Part shown: one piece after another, positions 22,105-33,849 of the stretch
Numbering within the stretch: position 1 is the stretch's first letter
How the letters are laid out: every line of letters starts with the position of its first letter
DNA from: Gnetum montanum
Lineage: Eukaryota; Streptophyta; Gnetopsida; Gnetales; Gnetaceae
DNA: 64,000 nt
Assembly (NCBI GenBank): GCA_015680685.1
Contig: MNCI01009664.1
Span: forward strand, 237,990-301,989
Reading direction: 5' to 3'
Notes under the pieces: model-generated
The model's input: the letters and a program-made list of their open reading frames with translations, nothing else
Database searches by the model: none
Told to the model about the DNA's origin: nothing
Program-made: the position numbers and the translations under genes

Positions 22105-24475
22105 CTAATTCTGCTTGTTAGAATGGGGGATATTCCTCATGACTAAACCTTTGATCATGGTGAGAATTAATAAATGGAAAGTTTGGATCCATGCATGTTG
22201 AAAATATTGGGGTTCAGTCATATCTAAACCACTAGGTGTCTTTTGGTGTAGTGGTAGGAATGTACCCAAATTGGGGTTCACACACTTGATTAAAGTAGGC
22301 ATAGTAGGGCAGATTATAAGATGTGGTCATGTGATAAGAAGCTAACCCACTATGGCACTCATGACCATAAGATGGTATGTAAGGATCAATATGTCTACCT
22401 ATGTTGTTATATTCATTAGGTCGCGTGGTTGTTGAAGTGTTGATTAGTAGCTTGGACAAGGTAATAAGAGGTGTTGAGTTTGAAGAGGAAGGTGCATCAC
22501 CATGCTGGGTTGTGCTGCATTGGAGGATGCAGTGGTTTTAGAGCCATGCTGTCTCTTTCTATGACCATGCCTAAAGAAAGGATGCTTCTAATGTTGGGAA
22601 TTTCCATTACTGTTGACAGTAGTAGCACAAGTAATGTTCGTTGGTTGGTGCAGTGTTGCAAAACCTTCTGGTACAACTAGTGGCGATGTAGAAGGAGACG
22701 AAGGATGAGAATATTGAGAGTAAAGAGGAGTGTAAGGGACATGAGGTGGTGATCTCATAGGAGAGGACATGGGTTGATGATACTTGGGAGAATGATAATG
22801 ATGAGGTGAAGTAGAGGATGTTGATTCAGTTGGAGAAATAGGGTGTTGAACATAATAAGCACTTAGTGTCAAGGCATACGACGGGTGAGGCCAGTTTGGC
22901 GATGGTCTCCCCCACGACTGAGGGTTTTTCCATTACAGTTGAGCACAGTACTTCTGTACAAAATTTGGATGTAGCATTCTTCCCCAATGCTCATGTAGAT
23001 GTAACAAGATTGGGCATTAGCCTTTGGGGTGATCATATAGGCAAACATCGCATTGATACTTATGATTTGTAGTTGAGCCCTTATCCTTGTCTTCAACCCT
23101 TCTTTCGGATTGTTGAATGATGTTTTGTCTTGTTTCTAAGTTTGGCATTCTCTATTTGTTTTGGTTGTCAGAGTGATCTTACATGGTTTTCCTTGTAGTA
23201 ATGTTTGCATATTCTCCACATTTTTCATGTACCCACTCTGTCATCTTATTCATTTTTACCTCAATTTCATCTAGTGATTTTAGTATTGGCAAAGGTGGGG
23301 ATGGTTCCGCCTCCATGAAGTGAGTTGATTTCTTCTCTTCATGATTATGGACATTTGTTACTTTAAGAGTTTGGTCCTATTGAGATCTTTCAACATTCTT
23401 CCAGTTAGCTATTTCTCCTTCTTCTTTTGCTACCCGCTTAATAAGCTCTTGGAATTGGTGGATTCATAGTTCATATAGTTGACCTGGGGCATACATCCCT
23501 AGGGTCTCCCTTGTTTCATTACGAAGCCCATCCATGATGTGACACATTGGCCTTTCCTCAAAGAACCCATGGCCTGGGCATTTATTTAACAATGAGTAAT
23601 ATCTTTCTAAGGCCACGTTTAAGGGTTCATGTTGCCCTTGTTTCCACTCTTGGGTTTGTCTCCTCAAGGCTGACACTCTTGCACAGGTTTGATATCTTTC
23701 ATTGAAGAGCTTCACCAGGCCATTGGTAAATTGAGTTTGGTTTTAAAGACCTATACCACACTTTTGCTTGGCCCACTAGTGTCATAGGAAAGAGCTTAAG
23801 TCTTTGCCACCCATTATCAATGTTGTTCCATGCATAGGAATCATAGAAGGCTTGTAAATGATGTTACGAATCTAAATCATAGCCTCTTGAGAACTTGGGA
23901 AAGTTGTTTAAATCAAGCTTGGGTAGACAACTTTCCTTGCGATGCTTGTGGAATATCTAAACGACCTTTGTTATATTCATTAGGCTCTTAGTGGCTAGCA
24001 GGGGTTCATCGTCACTAAGTAGATTGTGAGTTCGTGAGTTGGGACGATGTTGTCTATGTTTATGTTAGTGTTCCTAATTTTGCCCGTGGGTTAGCTTTTT
24101 ATTTTTACACCATTTCCTTAAGAAATAGTCATCTGTGTCACAACTTGACATTGAAAGAGTAGAGGAAGAGAGAGAACTAGAAGACTTATCATGACTTTTG
24201 TAAGTCTCCCAATCATCCCCTAATGTACTCTTGCTAACCATTGAGAAGGTCTTATGCCTTATGGGCCCCCTTATTCTATGGGATGTCCCATCTTCACTAG
24301 AGGTGTCTAAGTTGGATGACAAAAGTCCTTGAGTATCGTTGGGATGTCTATGAACATATGAAACTCCTGTATAAGATTGAGTACTTCAAACTTTTTCTTC
24401 ATCATAAATTTCATTAGTTCTCCAATGAATTGCCTCACTAGATGTTGCATTATCATTGTATTGTGAAAGAGACAT
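22105..24475 (-). pseudogene. Gag of element C
   Basis: ATG at 24475 (MSLSQYNDN). An acidic/Ser-rich N-terminal part (24074-24322) is followed by the core near 23735-23830 with NIDNGWQRLKLFPMTLVGQA and VWYRSL, the conserved retrotransposon gag block, and continues in 23464-23715 (RLRRQT-like, YYSLLNKCPGHG). The zinc-knuckle region near 23040 has CDVCLYDHPKG. A Pro/Ser/Tyr-rich tail ends in a stop near 22105. The N-terminus differs from B, F and I, so C is a distinct subfamily. Some stops and frame changes. Gag likely packages element RNA. Confidence 0.75.
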
Positions 24476-24590
24476 TGTCATGAATTATGTGTAACTTAAT
24501 TGAATTTAATTTCTTTATCTGAAAGAGATATCATTAATGCCTTGTTACAATGATCTTGTATGATATAACTAATCTAGATAACGAGCATCG

Positions 24591-24608
24591 TCCCTAGCAA
24601 TGGCACTA
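24591..24608 (-). promoter_or_regulatory. Primer binding site of element C
   Basis: Minus strand TAGTGCCATTGCTAGGGA next to the 5' LTR. Against the tRNA-Asp complement it matches 13 of 18, all five differences being transitions. Confidence 0.65.
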
Positions 24609-24609
24609 A

Positions 24610-25475
24610 TGATGAGTGGTGAGGTACCCCTACTCTCAACCATACAAATACGAGCATGTACGCGCGATCCAATTAAACTCTGCAAACAGACAAGCTGTGG
24701 CACCTAGACAGTTATACATTGATCACAGTTCATTGTCTTCCCACCTGGACTAGTATTTGCTTTGTCATGTATGGTTTAGTCTAGAGTGAGGTGTATGATG
24801 TGGTTTTTACTACTGTGCTACTCCTAAGGACAATGAGAAATAACTTAATTAAGCTAATAAGCAATAGAAAATAAAACCTAAGCTAGCCTAAGTGTGATGA
24901 GCATCCATTCCTAATCATCTGTATGCATCTTGGACTTCACGTACTACTTCTAGGATTACCAAGCGCACATCACTCGAGACACTACTTGATACACTACTAG
25001 GTTACCATGTAGTCACACTTAATTGTTTGTGATTAAGACGTACTCATTATGCATTAACAATAGGAATAGTAATTGACAATAAAAGAAATATTAACTAAGA
25101 AAAAAAATTAAATAATTAACAATTAAAATAAGTAAAAGCTAAGTGAATTCTGCAATGATGGAGTAATCTTGATCTTTATTGTCGATTGTGCGTGTCTAAG
25201 TACATCACACTCGAACAAAGGTTTTGTACAATTATAAGCATCACACTATGGGCATGCACTTGGGAAAGAACTAAAAACTAACTCAAAAATTGATAAAATA
25301 CTTGACCCAAAAGACTTAAGACTCTAATGACTCTAATCCTGTGCGCCTAAGTGCTATATTTATAAGGTAACAAAGGAATCATGATATCGTGAATACAATA
25401 TTGTATCTAGGTTGTGATATCGCATACTCGATATTGTGTACCCAATGTCGGGGCTTGGGAAACCATGATTCATCA
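24610..25475 (-). repeat. 5' LTR of element C (866 bp)
   Basis: Minus strand starts TGATGAATCATGG at 25475 and ends CACCACTCATCA at 24610. Partner of 16316-17149. A TATA-like CTTATAAATATAGCAC (minus, near 25350-25365) follows decayed GATATC repeats. Confidence 0.88.
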
Positions 25476-25815
25476 CTTGGTAACCTAGTAATGATTAAGC
25501 CATGATTGGTTACTCATTGCCATAGGCTAGAATAGATTTCTATTTCTATTATCACTTAGACTTAGATTTTATTCTCACCTTTATTATGGAAGCAATTAGG
25601 AGTAAATGGAGCCCAAAACATCAACATATCATATGCCTCACATAGAGTTAAATCATACATTTTCACTTTACTAACTTGAAGTGGAAAGATAACACTCACA
25701 AACTGATTATCAACTCCTAGCATACTTACATTGTTCATTTATATATTATGATCTAGTCGCATACATGCACTTGTGACTTGTATGGTGGAGTGTTGGGATA
25801 CCCTATTGCTTATCA
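25476..25815 (+). repeat. Element D: right part of the 5' LTR interrupted by element C
   Basis: Begins with the CTTGG duplication, then TAACCTAGTAATG, the same kind of LTR text as around 1261, and ends GGATACCCTATTGCTTATCA. With 15930-16315 it forms one LTR once C is removed. It must be a 5' LTR because a primer binding site follows. Confidence 0.75.
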
Positions 25816-25956
25816 TTGGTGCCATTGTCAAGGATGTGTCAATGTTTGCTTAGTAGTTGATCTTATAGAGTTCATTGTATTCAGAATCATAAAGTTTATC
25901 TTTCACATTTGTTGCCACTAAAAATATTAGTCGTTGGAGAAACTAGAGATCTTCGA
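25816..25956 (+). other. Primer binding site and leader of element D
   Basis: TTGGTGCCATTGTCAAGGA (25816-25834) follows the LTR; 13 of 18 bases fit the tRNA-Asp complement, all differences transitions. About 120 bp of leader follow, then element E begins. No gag of D is seen in the window. Confidence 0.65.
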
Positions 25957-27382
25957 TGTAGCAGCTCCCCAACCTTGAATTCCTAAGGCCTTTGCTGGTT
26001 TGGCAAATCAACCAAGGACTTATGAAATGCAAAACATGGAAATTCAAATAGATTCAAAGAATGCATAGAAAATAAATTTATTTTGAACACAAAGCTTAAA
26101 AATTAAAACTTTATTTAGAAAGAATAAAGAGTAAGTTAGAGAAATATGTACAAATGGTGCTTGGATGAGTAGAAAGGGGGTTCACTTATGCAAGAGTTCA
26201 AAGCCCATTGAAGCTGATGTGATTTGCTCCACGATCTAGGTGCTAAGCCACTCATGATGCTATTGAACCTTCCTTAGTTGCTACAACCTTAAATCTACAA
26301 GTCGGGTCACTACTAGGTGGTGAGAAAAGTGGAAAATTTAAATGCCAGATTGCTCCATGATGGGGTTTGAGAATCCTAGAAGTGTAATGTTGACACCCAA
26401 AATACACAAATATCTAAGTGGTTATGCTTCTACCATGAGGTTCAAGAGGATGCAAACATGGGAGATTACAAGAACCCTTGAGTGCTTGAAAATGCCCAAA
26501 GTGTGGAATTAGTGCTTGGAAAATTGCTTGTATGCTTAATGAGAAAAAATGGCTCAATCATGAAAAATTGTGGAACTTGTAAATGGTGTTTGAGGTTAGC
26601 TTTTATAGGTTCTTTAGGCCATGAATGGGGCTGCAAAAATGCCTATCATTTGGCTACAAATTAGATGTAATATGGCTATAAAATTGGCTACCAAATTCAG
26701 GTGAGATGGATGCCCAAATTTGGGGGGTTACTATACATAGTAAGTGCTTCCCTCCATGGCCATTCCATTAACTATAAATAGCAATCGAGACACACCTTCC
26801 ATGCTAGAGATGAATCTTCCATGTTGAGCTCTCCACCATGCTTGTTGAAGTGGTTGGTCAACGCTGAAGTGCATGAAGTGATGAATTTTGGCTTTTGTGG
26901 CTTCCAAGCTGGGGGATGCAGTTTTTCATGCTAGGGGTGAAGAGTCCAGTTTGGGGGAAGCTTCCACATTAAGGAGGGAAGGTTTCTAGGCTATGAATGT
27001 GATCTCCATGCTAAATGGGAAAATTTTCCAAAATCCCCATCCTTCCACGTTTGGGGTAGGTAAGACTTACCCCCCTACATGTGCTTCGAGTGTAGAAAAA
27101 TATATACCCTCCATAAAACCCAACAAATTATCCTTTTGGTATTCTAAAAGGCATTTTTGATCCCCAAGTCCAAATATAGATACTAGGTAACTTTTTTCAC
27201 TTTGGGAATGAGGCTTGGACCACTTATGAGACATTTTTCAATCCCAAAAGGATAAAGTATGTGATATTTCCCACTATGGATTACAATCTTCACATTTACA
27301 ATGAAGTTTTGCCTTGAGTTTCATGAGGTGAAAGCTACATGATGAAGATTGGCTATAACATGCAAATTTTTGTGGTGTTTCA
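25957..27382 (-). repeat. 3' LTR of element E (about 1.43 kb)
   Basis: Minus strand starts TGAAACACCACAAAAATTTG at 27382, matching the TGAAACACCACC start of the LTRs of G and H. The far end is placed at TGTAGCAGC (25957) by similarity to the end of G; this end is less certain. A TATA-like CCTATAAAAGC (minus) lies near 26593. Confidence 0.68.
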
Positions 27383-27402
27383 ATGACCCCCTTTATTAGT
27401 GC
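27383..27402 (-). other. Polypurine tract of element E
   Basis: Minus strand ACTAATAAAGGGGGTCAT immediately precedes the LTR start TGAAACACC. Confidence 0.65.
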
Positions 27403-27479
27403 CTAGAAGATTAACCTAAAAGGCACCGACAAAGAATACAAAACATCACTGCATATTATAATGCTACAATGCACATAGG

Positions 27480-27600
27480 CCACATGAGAATCAGGCTATT
27501 TAGGTCACCAAAGTTTCTAGTTTAAGGTCGTGGTAGGCCATGGTACTAGTTTAAGGCCTTGGCAGGTATTGCCAGCTTAAGATCGTAGCAGATTATTTGA
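27480..27600 (-). repeat. Short tandem repeat downstream of pol, element E
   Basis: Three to four units whose sense strand carries GGCCTTAAACTAGTACCATG-like text, about 35 bp apart. The same motif follows pol in H (53100-53590). Tandem repeats in the 3' untranslated part of Tat/Ogre elements are known and can seed satellites. Confidence 0.65.
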
Positions 27601-28720
27601 AAGTAGGCTCGTTTTTCAATGATCTGTCGACTACATGTAGTATGGCTTTAGATAGGAATGATTAATTAGATTGGCCAATTCATTCCCATCCTTGTCGACT
27701 ATTCTGAATGCTCCATTTCCATAGGCTCTAGTGACAAGGAAGGATCTTTCCTAGTTGGCTGAGAATTTGTCTGCATGCTCATGAACAGCTTTAAGGACCA
27801 GGTCATCCTCCTTGATCTTGTGCATGGTCAAGTCATGCCGATGTTGCTGGTTTTACCTTTCTTGATAGTGTTCGATGTGAGCAAGTGCGTGCATACACCA
27901 CTTCTCCACTGAATCTAGGATTACCACAAGCAATTCCTTACTCTGCTCATCATTGATGAAGTTGGTCAAGGCTACTTAGAGTGATGAAACCTACAATTTA
28001 AGAGGTAAAACAACTTTAGAATCATAAACTAGGCTATAGGGGATCATACCAATTGTTGTGCGATAGGTTGTTCTGTATGCCCATAGTGCATGGATAAGTT
28101 GCTCATAACACTTGTACTTACTGTTGTTGAGGATCTTCTTGAGCAAGTTGATGAGGGCCTTGTTGCTTGCTTCTACTTGCCCATTAGCTTGAGGATAGTA
28201 GGGTAATGAGAAAGAATGCTTAATGCCTAGGTTGTGATAGAAATCCTTGGTTTCTTGGCTACTAAATTGGGGTCCATTATCCATAACTATGGTCATGGGT
28301 ATGCCAAAATGAGATACAATGCTATCTAAGATAAATTATTTAGATGTGGTCTTCCTTAGGGGAATAGCCTCAACCCACTTGGTAAAGTATTCAGTTGCAG
28401 TGATGATGAAGCTATGTCTCATAGAAGACTTAGCTATTATAGGTCCAATGATATCCAACCCGCATTGTTGAAACAACCATGTTATTTGGGTTGTATGCAA
28501 CTTAGTTGGTGATACATGTATAAGGTTGCTATATCGTTGGCATGTGTCACATCGCTTAACCTTTTACAGGTAGTCATTTTCCATATGGGACCAATAGTAG
28601 CCTAAATATTTAATCTTAACGGCCATGACTCTTGGTCCTATATGTCCTCTACAAACACCTTTGTGAACCTCCTCTAGGAATGCTCTAGTTTTAGTTTTAC
28701 CTAAGCACTTTAGGAGTATG
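27601..28720 (-). pseudogene. Integrase of element E
   Basis: The core (27991-28296) has the second Asp in MDNGPQFSS and the Glu in PQANGQVEASNKALINLL, so both are intact, unlike in B and F. Upstream the zinc domain and first Asp lie at about 28440-28720 with stops. The C-terminal region runs to about 27600 with degraded frames. Confidence 0.78.
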
Positions 28721-28914
28721 CCATCATATGATCATCAACATAATGTGTTATTACCTATGATGAAATATTGCTTCAATTGCTTATGTATGCCATCCTTCTA
28801 AGTAGTAGTCAGGCCTTGTGAGGATTCACCATGCATAAGGTAAAATTTAATATCATCATACCACTCATTGGGAGAAGTAATATGAATGATGACCATAAAG
28901 GTATCCTTAGTGTT

Positions 28915-29400
28915 CTATGTGATGGGAGTAGCATAGTCCATGATTAAGGTGGGAAACTTGCTAAACACAACTAGCATCACACTAATGGATAATGTTGCCA
29001 TTGCATCGGTTATGGCATTTTTGTTTCTAGGTATGTGTTGGATATCAATGTCTATGAATTGTTCTAACAATTGCTTCCCTAGGTCATAGTAAGGTTGTAA
29101 GTGCTTAGCTTTGCATGCAAGGACTTTAGATACTTGGTTAACCATGAGTTGTAAATTGCTTTTGATCATTAAACATCTAATTCCTAGGTCACAAGATACC
29201 ATCATCCCTCTAATTAAACCATTATACTCTACTATGTTGTTGGTACATGAGAATTTGAAACAATAGGCAAAGGATTGAATTTCACCAAATGTGAATGTTA
29301 TGATGGTAGCGGCATTGGCCCCATGAATAGTTAAAGCTTCATCAAAATTCATGATTGCCTCATAACCCTTAAGTACATGGCTAACTATGTTAATGTGTTC
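28915..29400 (-). pseudogene. Second, archaeal-type RNase H of element E
   Basis: The frame 28915-29352 shows NFDEALT, then IVEYNGLIRGM and LVNQV-like text, then CKAKHLQPYYDLGKQLL and HIPRNKNAITDAMATL. These are the blocks of the additional RNase H of Tat-lineage elements; H has the same at 51310-51700. The third catalytic block, GDS in H, reads KSN here, so activity is probably lost. Confidence 0.75.
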
Positions 29401-31135
29401 ATAAGAAACTCAGAATCTATGGTTGCTTGATCATCAATGGGTGAAATTGTGAGTTGTACAGCTATAGCTTAACCTTTTGTTGAGGATTGAGCAACATAAT
29501 GGAGGTCAAACTTCATTGTTATAGCTTTCCATCAAGCTATATGACTACTTTTGTAGATGTGTATCATTATGGCTCTAAGTATGTTGTCCTTGTAAATGAT
29601 GTTAACTTGGCTTTTGAAGAGGTAGTACCTCCACTTTTTCAACGAGAATACTAGTGTTAGACAATACTTATCCATTTTAATGTATCGGCTCTTGTGGACA
29701 ACTAACACATGGCTAAGATAGTATATGGGAATTTCTGCTCCATCATCACATTTCTAACAAAGTAGAGAGGTAATGGATGTATTAGAAATGATAAGATAAA
29801 TCTAAAATGGTTTACCATCTTACAAAGGATAAACTATCAGTAGTTGTGTTAATTCTTGCTTAAGGTTTTTAAAGGCCTCTTGGTATTAAGTTGTCCACTC
29901 ATAGTGAACTTCCTTCTTAAGCAAGTGTTGCATGGGCTATAACTTATTCGTAAAAACCTACAAATAAACTATAATGTACCTTGTAACCCTTGAAGCTCTT
30001 TAAGGTTGGTAGGCGCTACTAATTTGGATATGGCCTTAACCTTATCAGGATCGATGTGTATCCCTACTTTGGAGACTACAAAGCCAAGCATCTTACCAGT
30101 CTTGACACCAAAGATGCAATTCTTAGGATTGAGCCTAAGCTCATATTTAAGACATCATTTAAGCACAAGATCTAGGTCATTAGTATGGTCATTGGCTATC
30201 TTGGACTTCACGACTATGTCATCTACGTAATCATTAAGCAAACCTAGCATGTAATCGTTGAAGATGTAGTTCATGGCTCTCTGGTATGTCGTTCTAGCAT
30301 TTTTAAGGCCAAAGGGCATCATGGTTTAACAAAATGTACCCCATGGGGTCATAAAGGTCTTGTTAAGCTGGTGCTCTAGGTTGATTCTAATTTGGTTATA
30401 TCCCGAGAACCCATCCATAAAGGACAATAAGGCATGTTTGGCTATAGTATCGATAAATTGATCAATACTAGGCAACGAAAAGTCATCCTTGATAGTCACT
30501 TTATTTAGGTCTCAAAAATCAATGCAAATACAAATACTCCTATTTTTCTTAGGTACTACCACTATGTTGGATACCCATTCTCTATAATTGATAACCCTAA
30601 TCAAATAAGCTTGGTAGAGCTTTGAGATTTCATTACGAACTGCCAAGGCCAAACCAAGTCTAATGGTGTGCACTTTTTGCTTAACTGGTCTAATGCTAGG
30701 GTCTAGTATGATGTTTTGTTAGATTAGACATGGGTCTAGGCCTAGTGTATCTTCATATGACCAGGTAAATGCCTTAATGTTTTTTTGTAAGACCTTGGTG
30801 ATGTCTTGAGCACATTGAGGCTCTAGTGAGGAACTTAGTTTAAGGGTTTTCTCCTCACCACTGTGTGTTGTGATAGGAACCTTAACTAGAGAGTCTTTGG
30901 TTATGTCTCTTGCTTCTAAGTCAAGGGTTTTGACTAGGTTTTTAGGCCATTCTAGAGGTTTCTCTATTGAGGCTATGTGATCTAAAAGAATCTGAGGCTC
31001 AAGATCTAGGCAATTAGGGTCAATACACCATTCAACATTACCATGAGGTCCATGTCGACACAAAGGTAAACCAATTTGCTCCGAGGTACTCATACTTTGA
31101 TCTTGCATGTCAACCAAAAGCATATTAAGTGGCAC
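29401..31135 (-). pseudogene. Reverse transcriptase and first RNase H of element E
   Basis: The upstream part (30719-31135) contains WPKNLVKTLDLEARDI and AFTWSYEDTLGLDP, as at the start of pol in H. RT then runs leftward with NIVVVPKKN, FSGYNQIRIN, MTPWGTFC, MMPFGLKNARTTYQ and the catalytic LLNDYVDDIVVKS (about 30195-30240), an intact Tyr-Val-Asp-Asp. RNase H 1 follows (29400-29930) and is heavily broken. Stops interrupt the frame, mostly at expected Trp/Gln/Arg positions. Confidence 0.82.
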
Positions 31136-31139
31136 ATGG

Positions 31140-31830
31140 GTAAAAGTAAATAAATAATGCTAAATTTCTATAAAATTATGCAAACACATGCAAATCTAAT
31201 GTAATTAAGGCCATCCAAGGTCACCAATGAGATAGGTACAATTCGACAAAGTACAATAAAGGTCAACCAATTGGAAGTATAAGAAATAAGGCTACAAATG
31301 ATGAATAAAGGCCACAATTTTACTAGTTTTAGGCCTTAGTAGGCCATGATTCTAGTTTAGAGTCTTGGTGGACTATGGTGCTAGTTTAAGGCCTTAGTAG
31401 GGGATGGTCATATGGTGTCAAATGGCGGTTAGGAAAGGTCAAACCTCATAATTTGATACCATTTAAAGGCCAATCAAAGGCAAATAAAGCTATAACAAGG
31501 CAAATAAAGAATACATAAGGCTGTATAAAAGGCCATAGAAGGTCAATAAAGTTAACAAGGAAACATAAGTCCAAAAACAAGTCAAAACATTACGTAATAA
31601 CGAAAAAATCATGCAAAACAAGCTATATATGGTAACATTTGGCTAATATAGGTAAAAAATGATGAGGTTTTTCCAATTTTAGGCCTTAGTAGGCCATGAT
31701 GCCAGTTTAGAGTCTTGGTGGACTATGATGCCAATTTAAGGCCTTAGTGGGCCTTAAATTACCTCAAGTAGGCCATCTTAACACTCAAAATTACCTCAAG
31801 TTAGGCCTTAGTTTTGAGTGTCAAGATGTG
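31140..31830 (-). repeat. Region upstream of pol in element E with TTAAACTAG-type repeats
   Basis: Two clusters (about 31320-31400 and 31680-31770) carry, on the element sense strand, GGCCTACTAAGGCCT and CCTTAAACTAGCACCATAG units, the same motif as downstream of pol. Next to pol (31110-31150) a pyrimidine-rich stretch ends in CATGCAAG, a possible 3' splice site position equivalent to 49559 in H. No gene seen. Confidence 0.55.
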
Positions 31831-33845
31831 TCAAAATGGCTTCCCTCACTTTTTCCATGTTGAGCATAGTATCATCAACATGGAAAAATAGGGGGACACT
31901 TGTTTGATGAATTCAGAGTGATTTAGGGGCACTTTGACTAGGTTTCTAGGCCCCTAGTATTGTATTCTTTGATTCTACAAGTTTATGGCTAATTTTGGGC
32001 ATGTTTGAAGGTTGTTTATGCTCACTTAAGGTCTTCCCCCACTATCTCCACATTGGGGGAGTTGCTCTAGCATGGAAGAAGGATGAATCTTAGATCTAGG
32101 CCAATTTGGATCACAATTAATTGTGCATGTTACCTTCTGAAGTTGCCAGGGTCAAGGGCTATGGATCCATGTCAAAATTTAGAAGTTTTAAGCATCCCTA
32201 AGTAATTTTTTTAGTTCCCCCACTTTTTTCCAAGCTGAGGATGGGGAGCTTAGTATGGAAAACTAAGGGGAACCACTTTTTGGCCACCTAGGATAAGTTT
32301 TGTAAAGTTTAAGGGCTCTAATGATTGTTGTTAGGATTCTAGAGTGCATGAAATATCATTTAATGTCATTCTAAAGTGTTTAGGACTTCCAAAAAAGTCT
32401 CCCCTTGAGTTTCCATGTTGGGGATACTATCCTTAGGCTTGAAAAAAGGGATCCCTAGGGTGGAAGAACCATGCATCTCAGATCTAGCCTAATTTTTACC
32501 TCAATCGATTGTGCATGTCAACCTCTGAGGCTATTGGGGTTAAGGACTAGGGTTACATGTCAAGTTTTGGCACTTTTGGGTATTTCTAAGTATTTTTTGG
32601 GCTTTCCCTCTTTTTTCCATGTTGGGATTGGGATGCTCAACATGGAAAGCTAGGGGGAATCATTTTTGACCTTTTAACATTAGTTCCTTGAAGTTTGAAG
32701 GCTTCAAAGCATGCTAGCAAAGTCCTAGAATGCATGCAAGTTTAGTTATTGTTGATATGAGGCATTTATGGACCCCAAATGAGTCTCCTCCTTAATTTCC
32801 ACACTGGGCAACATGGAGGAGGGAATGTCCAGCATGGAAACATCATAAAACTCAGATCTAGCCTAGTTTAACTTCAATCAACCATGCATGTATGCTTCTG
32901 GGGTTGCCGGGGTTGAGGGCTAGGGTTTGGAGTTAAAACTAGTTAGTTTGTAGGTTTGCCAAGTGGTTTTGGAGCATCCCCCTCTTTTTCCATGCTGGGG
33001 ATGGTATGCCCAACATGGAAAACTAGGGGGAAATAGATTTTCATCCTTTTGCATCATTTTTGACCATGCATGTAGGTCCCTAAGGTTGCTAGTGATGATT
33101 ATCAATGCCTAGTATTAAAATTTGGTTGCTTTGAAGGTTGATGAGTGGGGTTTGGGCTTTCCCCCTTTTTCCACTATGGGGCTTTCATACTCAACATGAA
33201 AAATTTAGGAAAAATATTTTTGATCATTTGTGATCACTTTTCGGTCATGCATGCAAGCTTTTAGGGTTGGTAGCATTAATTGCTAATACCTAATGCTAAA
33301 TTTTGGTTGTTTCAAGGGTCATTAGGTAATTTTCAGGCTTTCGCCCTTTTTTTCACATTGGGGCTTTCATGCTCACCATGGAAAATTGGGGTGAATGGAT
33401 TTTTAGCTTTTTATGATCAATCTGGCTATGCATGAGTGTCTACAGGGTTGTTGGCATTGGCCATTAGTGCCTAAGGTCAAGATTTGGTTGTTTTGAAGGT
33501 TGTGAGAGGGTTTTCAGGCTTCCCCCATTCCATCCATGCTTAGGGTGAAAGGCTTAGCATGGAAGAGGTCTCCCTTAACTAAGAAAGTTAGATCTAGGCC
33601 AAATTAACAATCGATCGACCATGCATGTCAACCTTTGGGGTTATCAGTGTCAACGGTCAATTTTGGGTGTCAAGATTCGATAGTTTAGAGGCTTCCAAGT
33701 ACCTCATGCAATCTTCCCCTTTTTTTCCATGTTGGGCATGATGGCCCCAACGTGGATGATAGGGGGATGATAGTTTTGTACCATATTTAACCACTTTTGG
33801 GGCTGTTGGAAGCTCTAGAGGGTTCTGGCAGGGTCTATGAGTCAC
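31831..33845 (-). repeat. Satellite-like array of about 185-bp hairpin-forming units
   Basis: About eleven units begin near 31850, 32035, 32215, 32400, 32590, 32780, 32980, 33160, 33345, 33520 and 33720. Each has a C-rich/T-rich arm with CCATGTTGGG-like text and, 15-30 bases on, its inverted partner (CCCAACATGGAAAA, then GGGGGA). Between hairpins lies a conserved spacer with AGATCTAGCC and GTGCATGTCAACCTC. The first part shows a double period of about 370 bp. A smaller set of similar hairpin texts lies in the LTR of E at 26860-27060. No coding potential. Confidence 0.7.
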
Positions 33846-33849
33846 CAAG

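Larger units (their letters stand above)
16316..25475 (-). mobile_element. Element C: pol-less Athila-like retrotransposon encoding gag and aORF (9.16 kb)
   Basis: LTRs at 16316-17149 and 24610-25475 with TSD CTTGG. On the minus strand: 5' LTR, PBS, gag (24475-22105), non-coding 3' region, LTR-like promoter and PPT-like site, aORF (20135-17330), PPT and 3' LTR. No protease, RT, RNase H or integrase blocks are present: gag is followed directly by sequence equivalent to that after pol in B. It would depend on pol proteins of related elements. It was inserted into the LTR of element D. Confidence 0.88.
25957..33849 (-). mobile_element. Element E: 3' part of a Tat/Ogre-like Ty3/gypsy retrotransposon
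   Basis: Minus strand. It has a 3' LTR (25957-27382), PPT, tandem repeats, a pol with RT, RNase H, a second RNase H and integrase, more repeats and a hairpin array. The extra RNase H is the mark of the Tat lineage, which includes Ogre. Gag, protease and the 5' LTR are not found; the LTR of F abuts at 33850, so E was probably split by F and continues beyond the window, or is truncated. Confidence 0.82.

Noticed and set aside
22895-22920. PPT-like TCAGTCGTGGGGGAG within gag of C
   Set aside because: It lies in the gag linker and encodes a PQSWG motif also present in B (near 12190) and F, so it is coding similarity, not a polypurine tract.
31831-33845. CRISPR-like regular repeats
   Set aside because: Units are about 185 bp, degenerate and hairpin-based in plant DNA; there are no short identical repeats with unique spacers.
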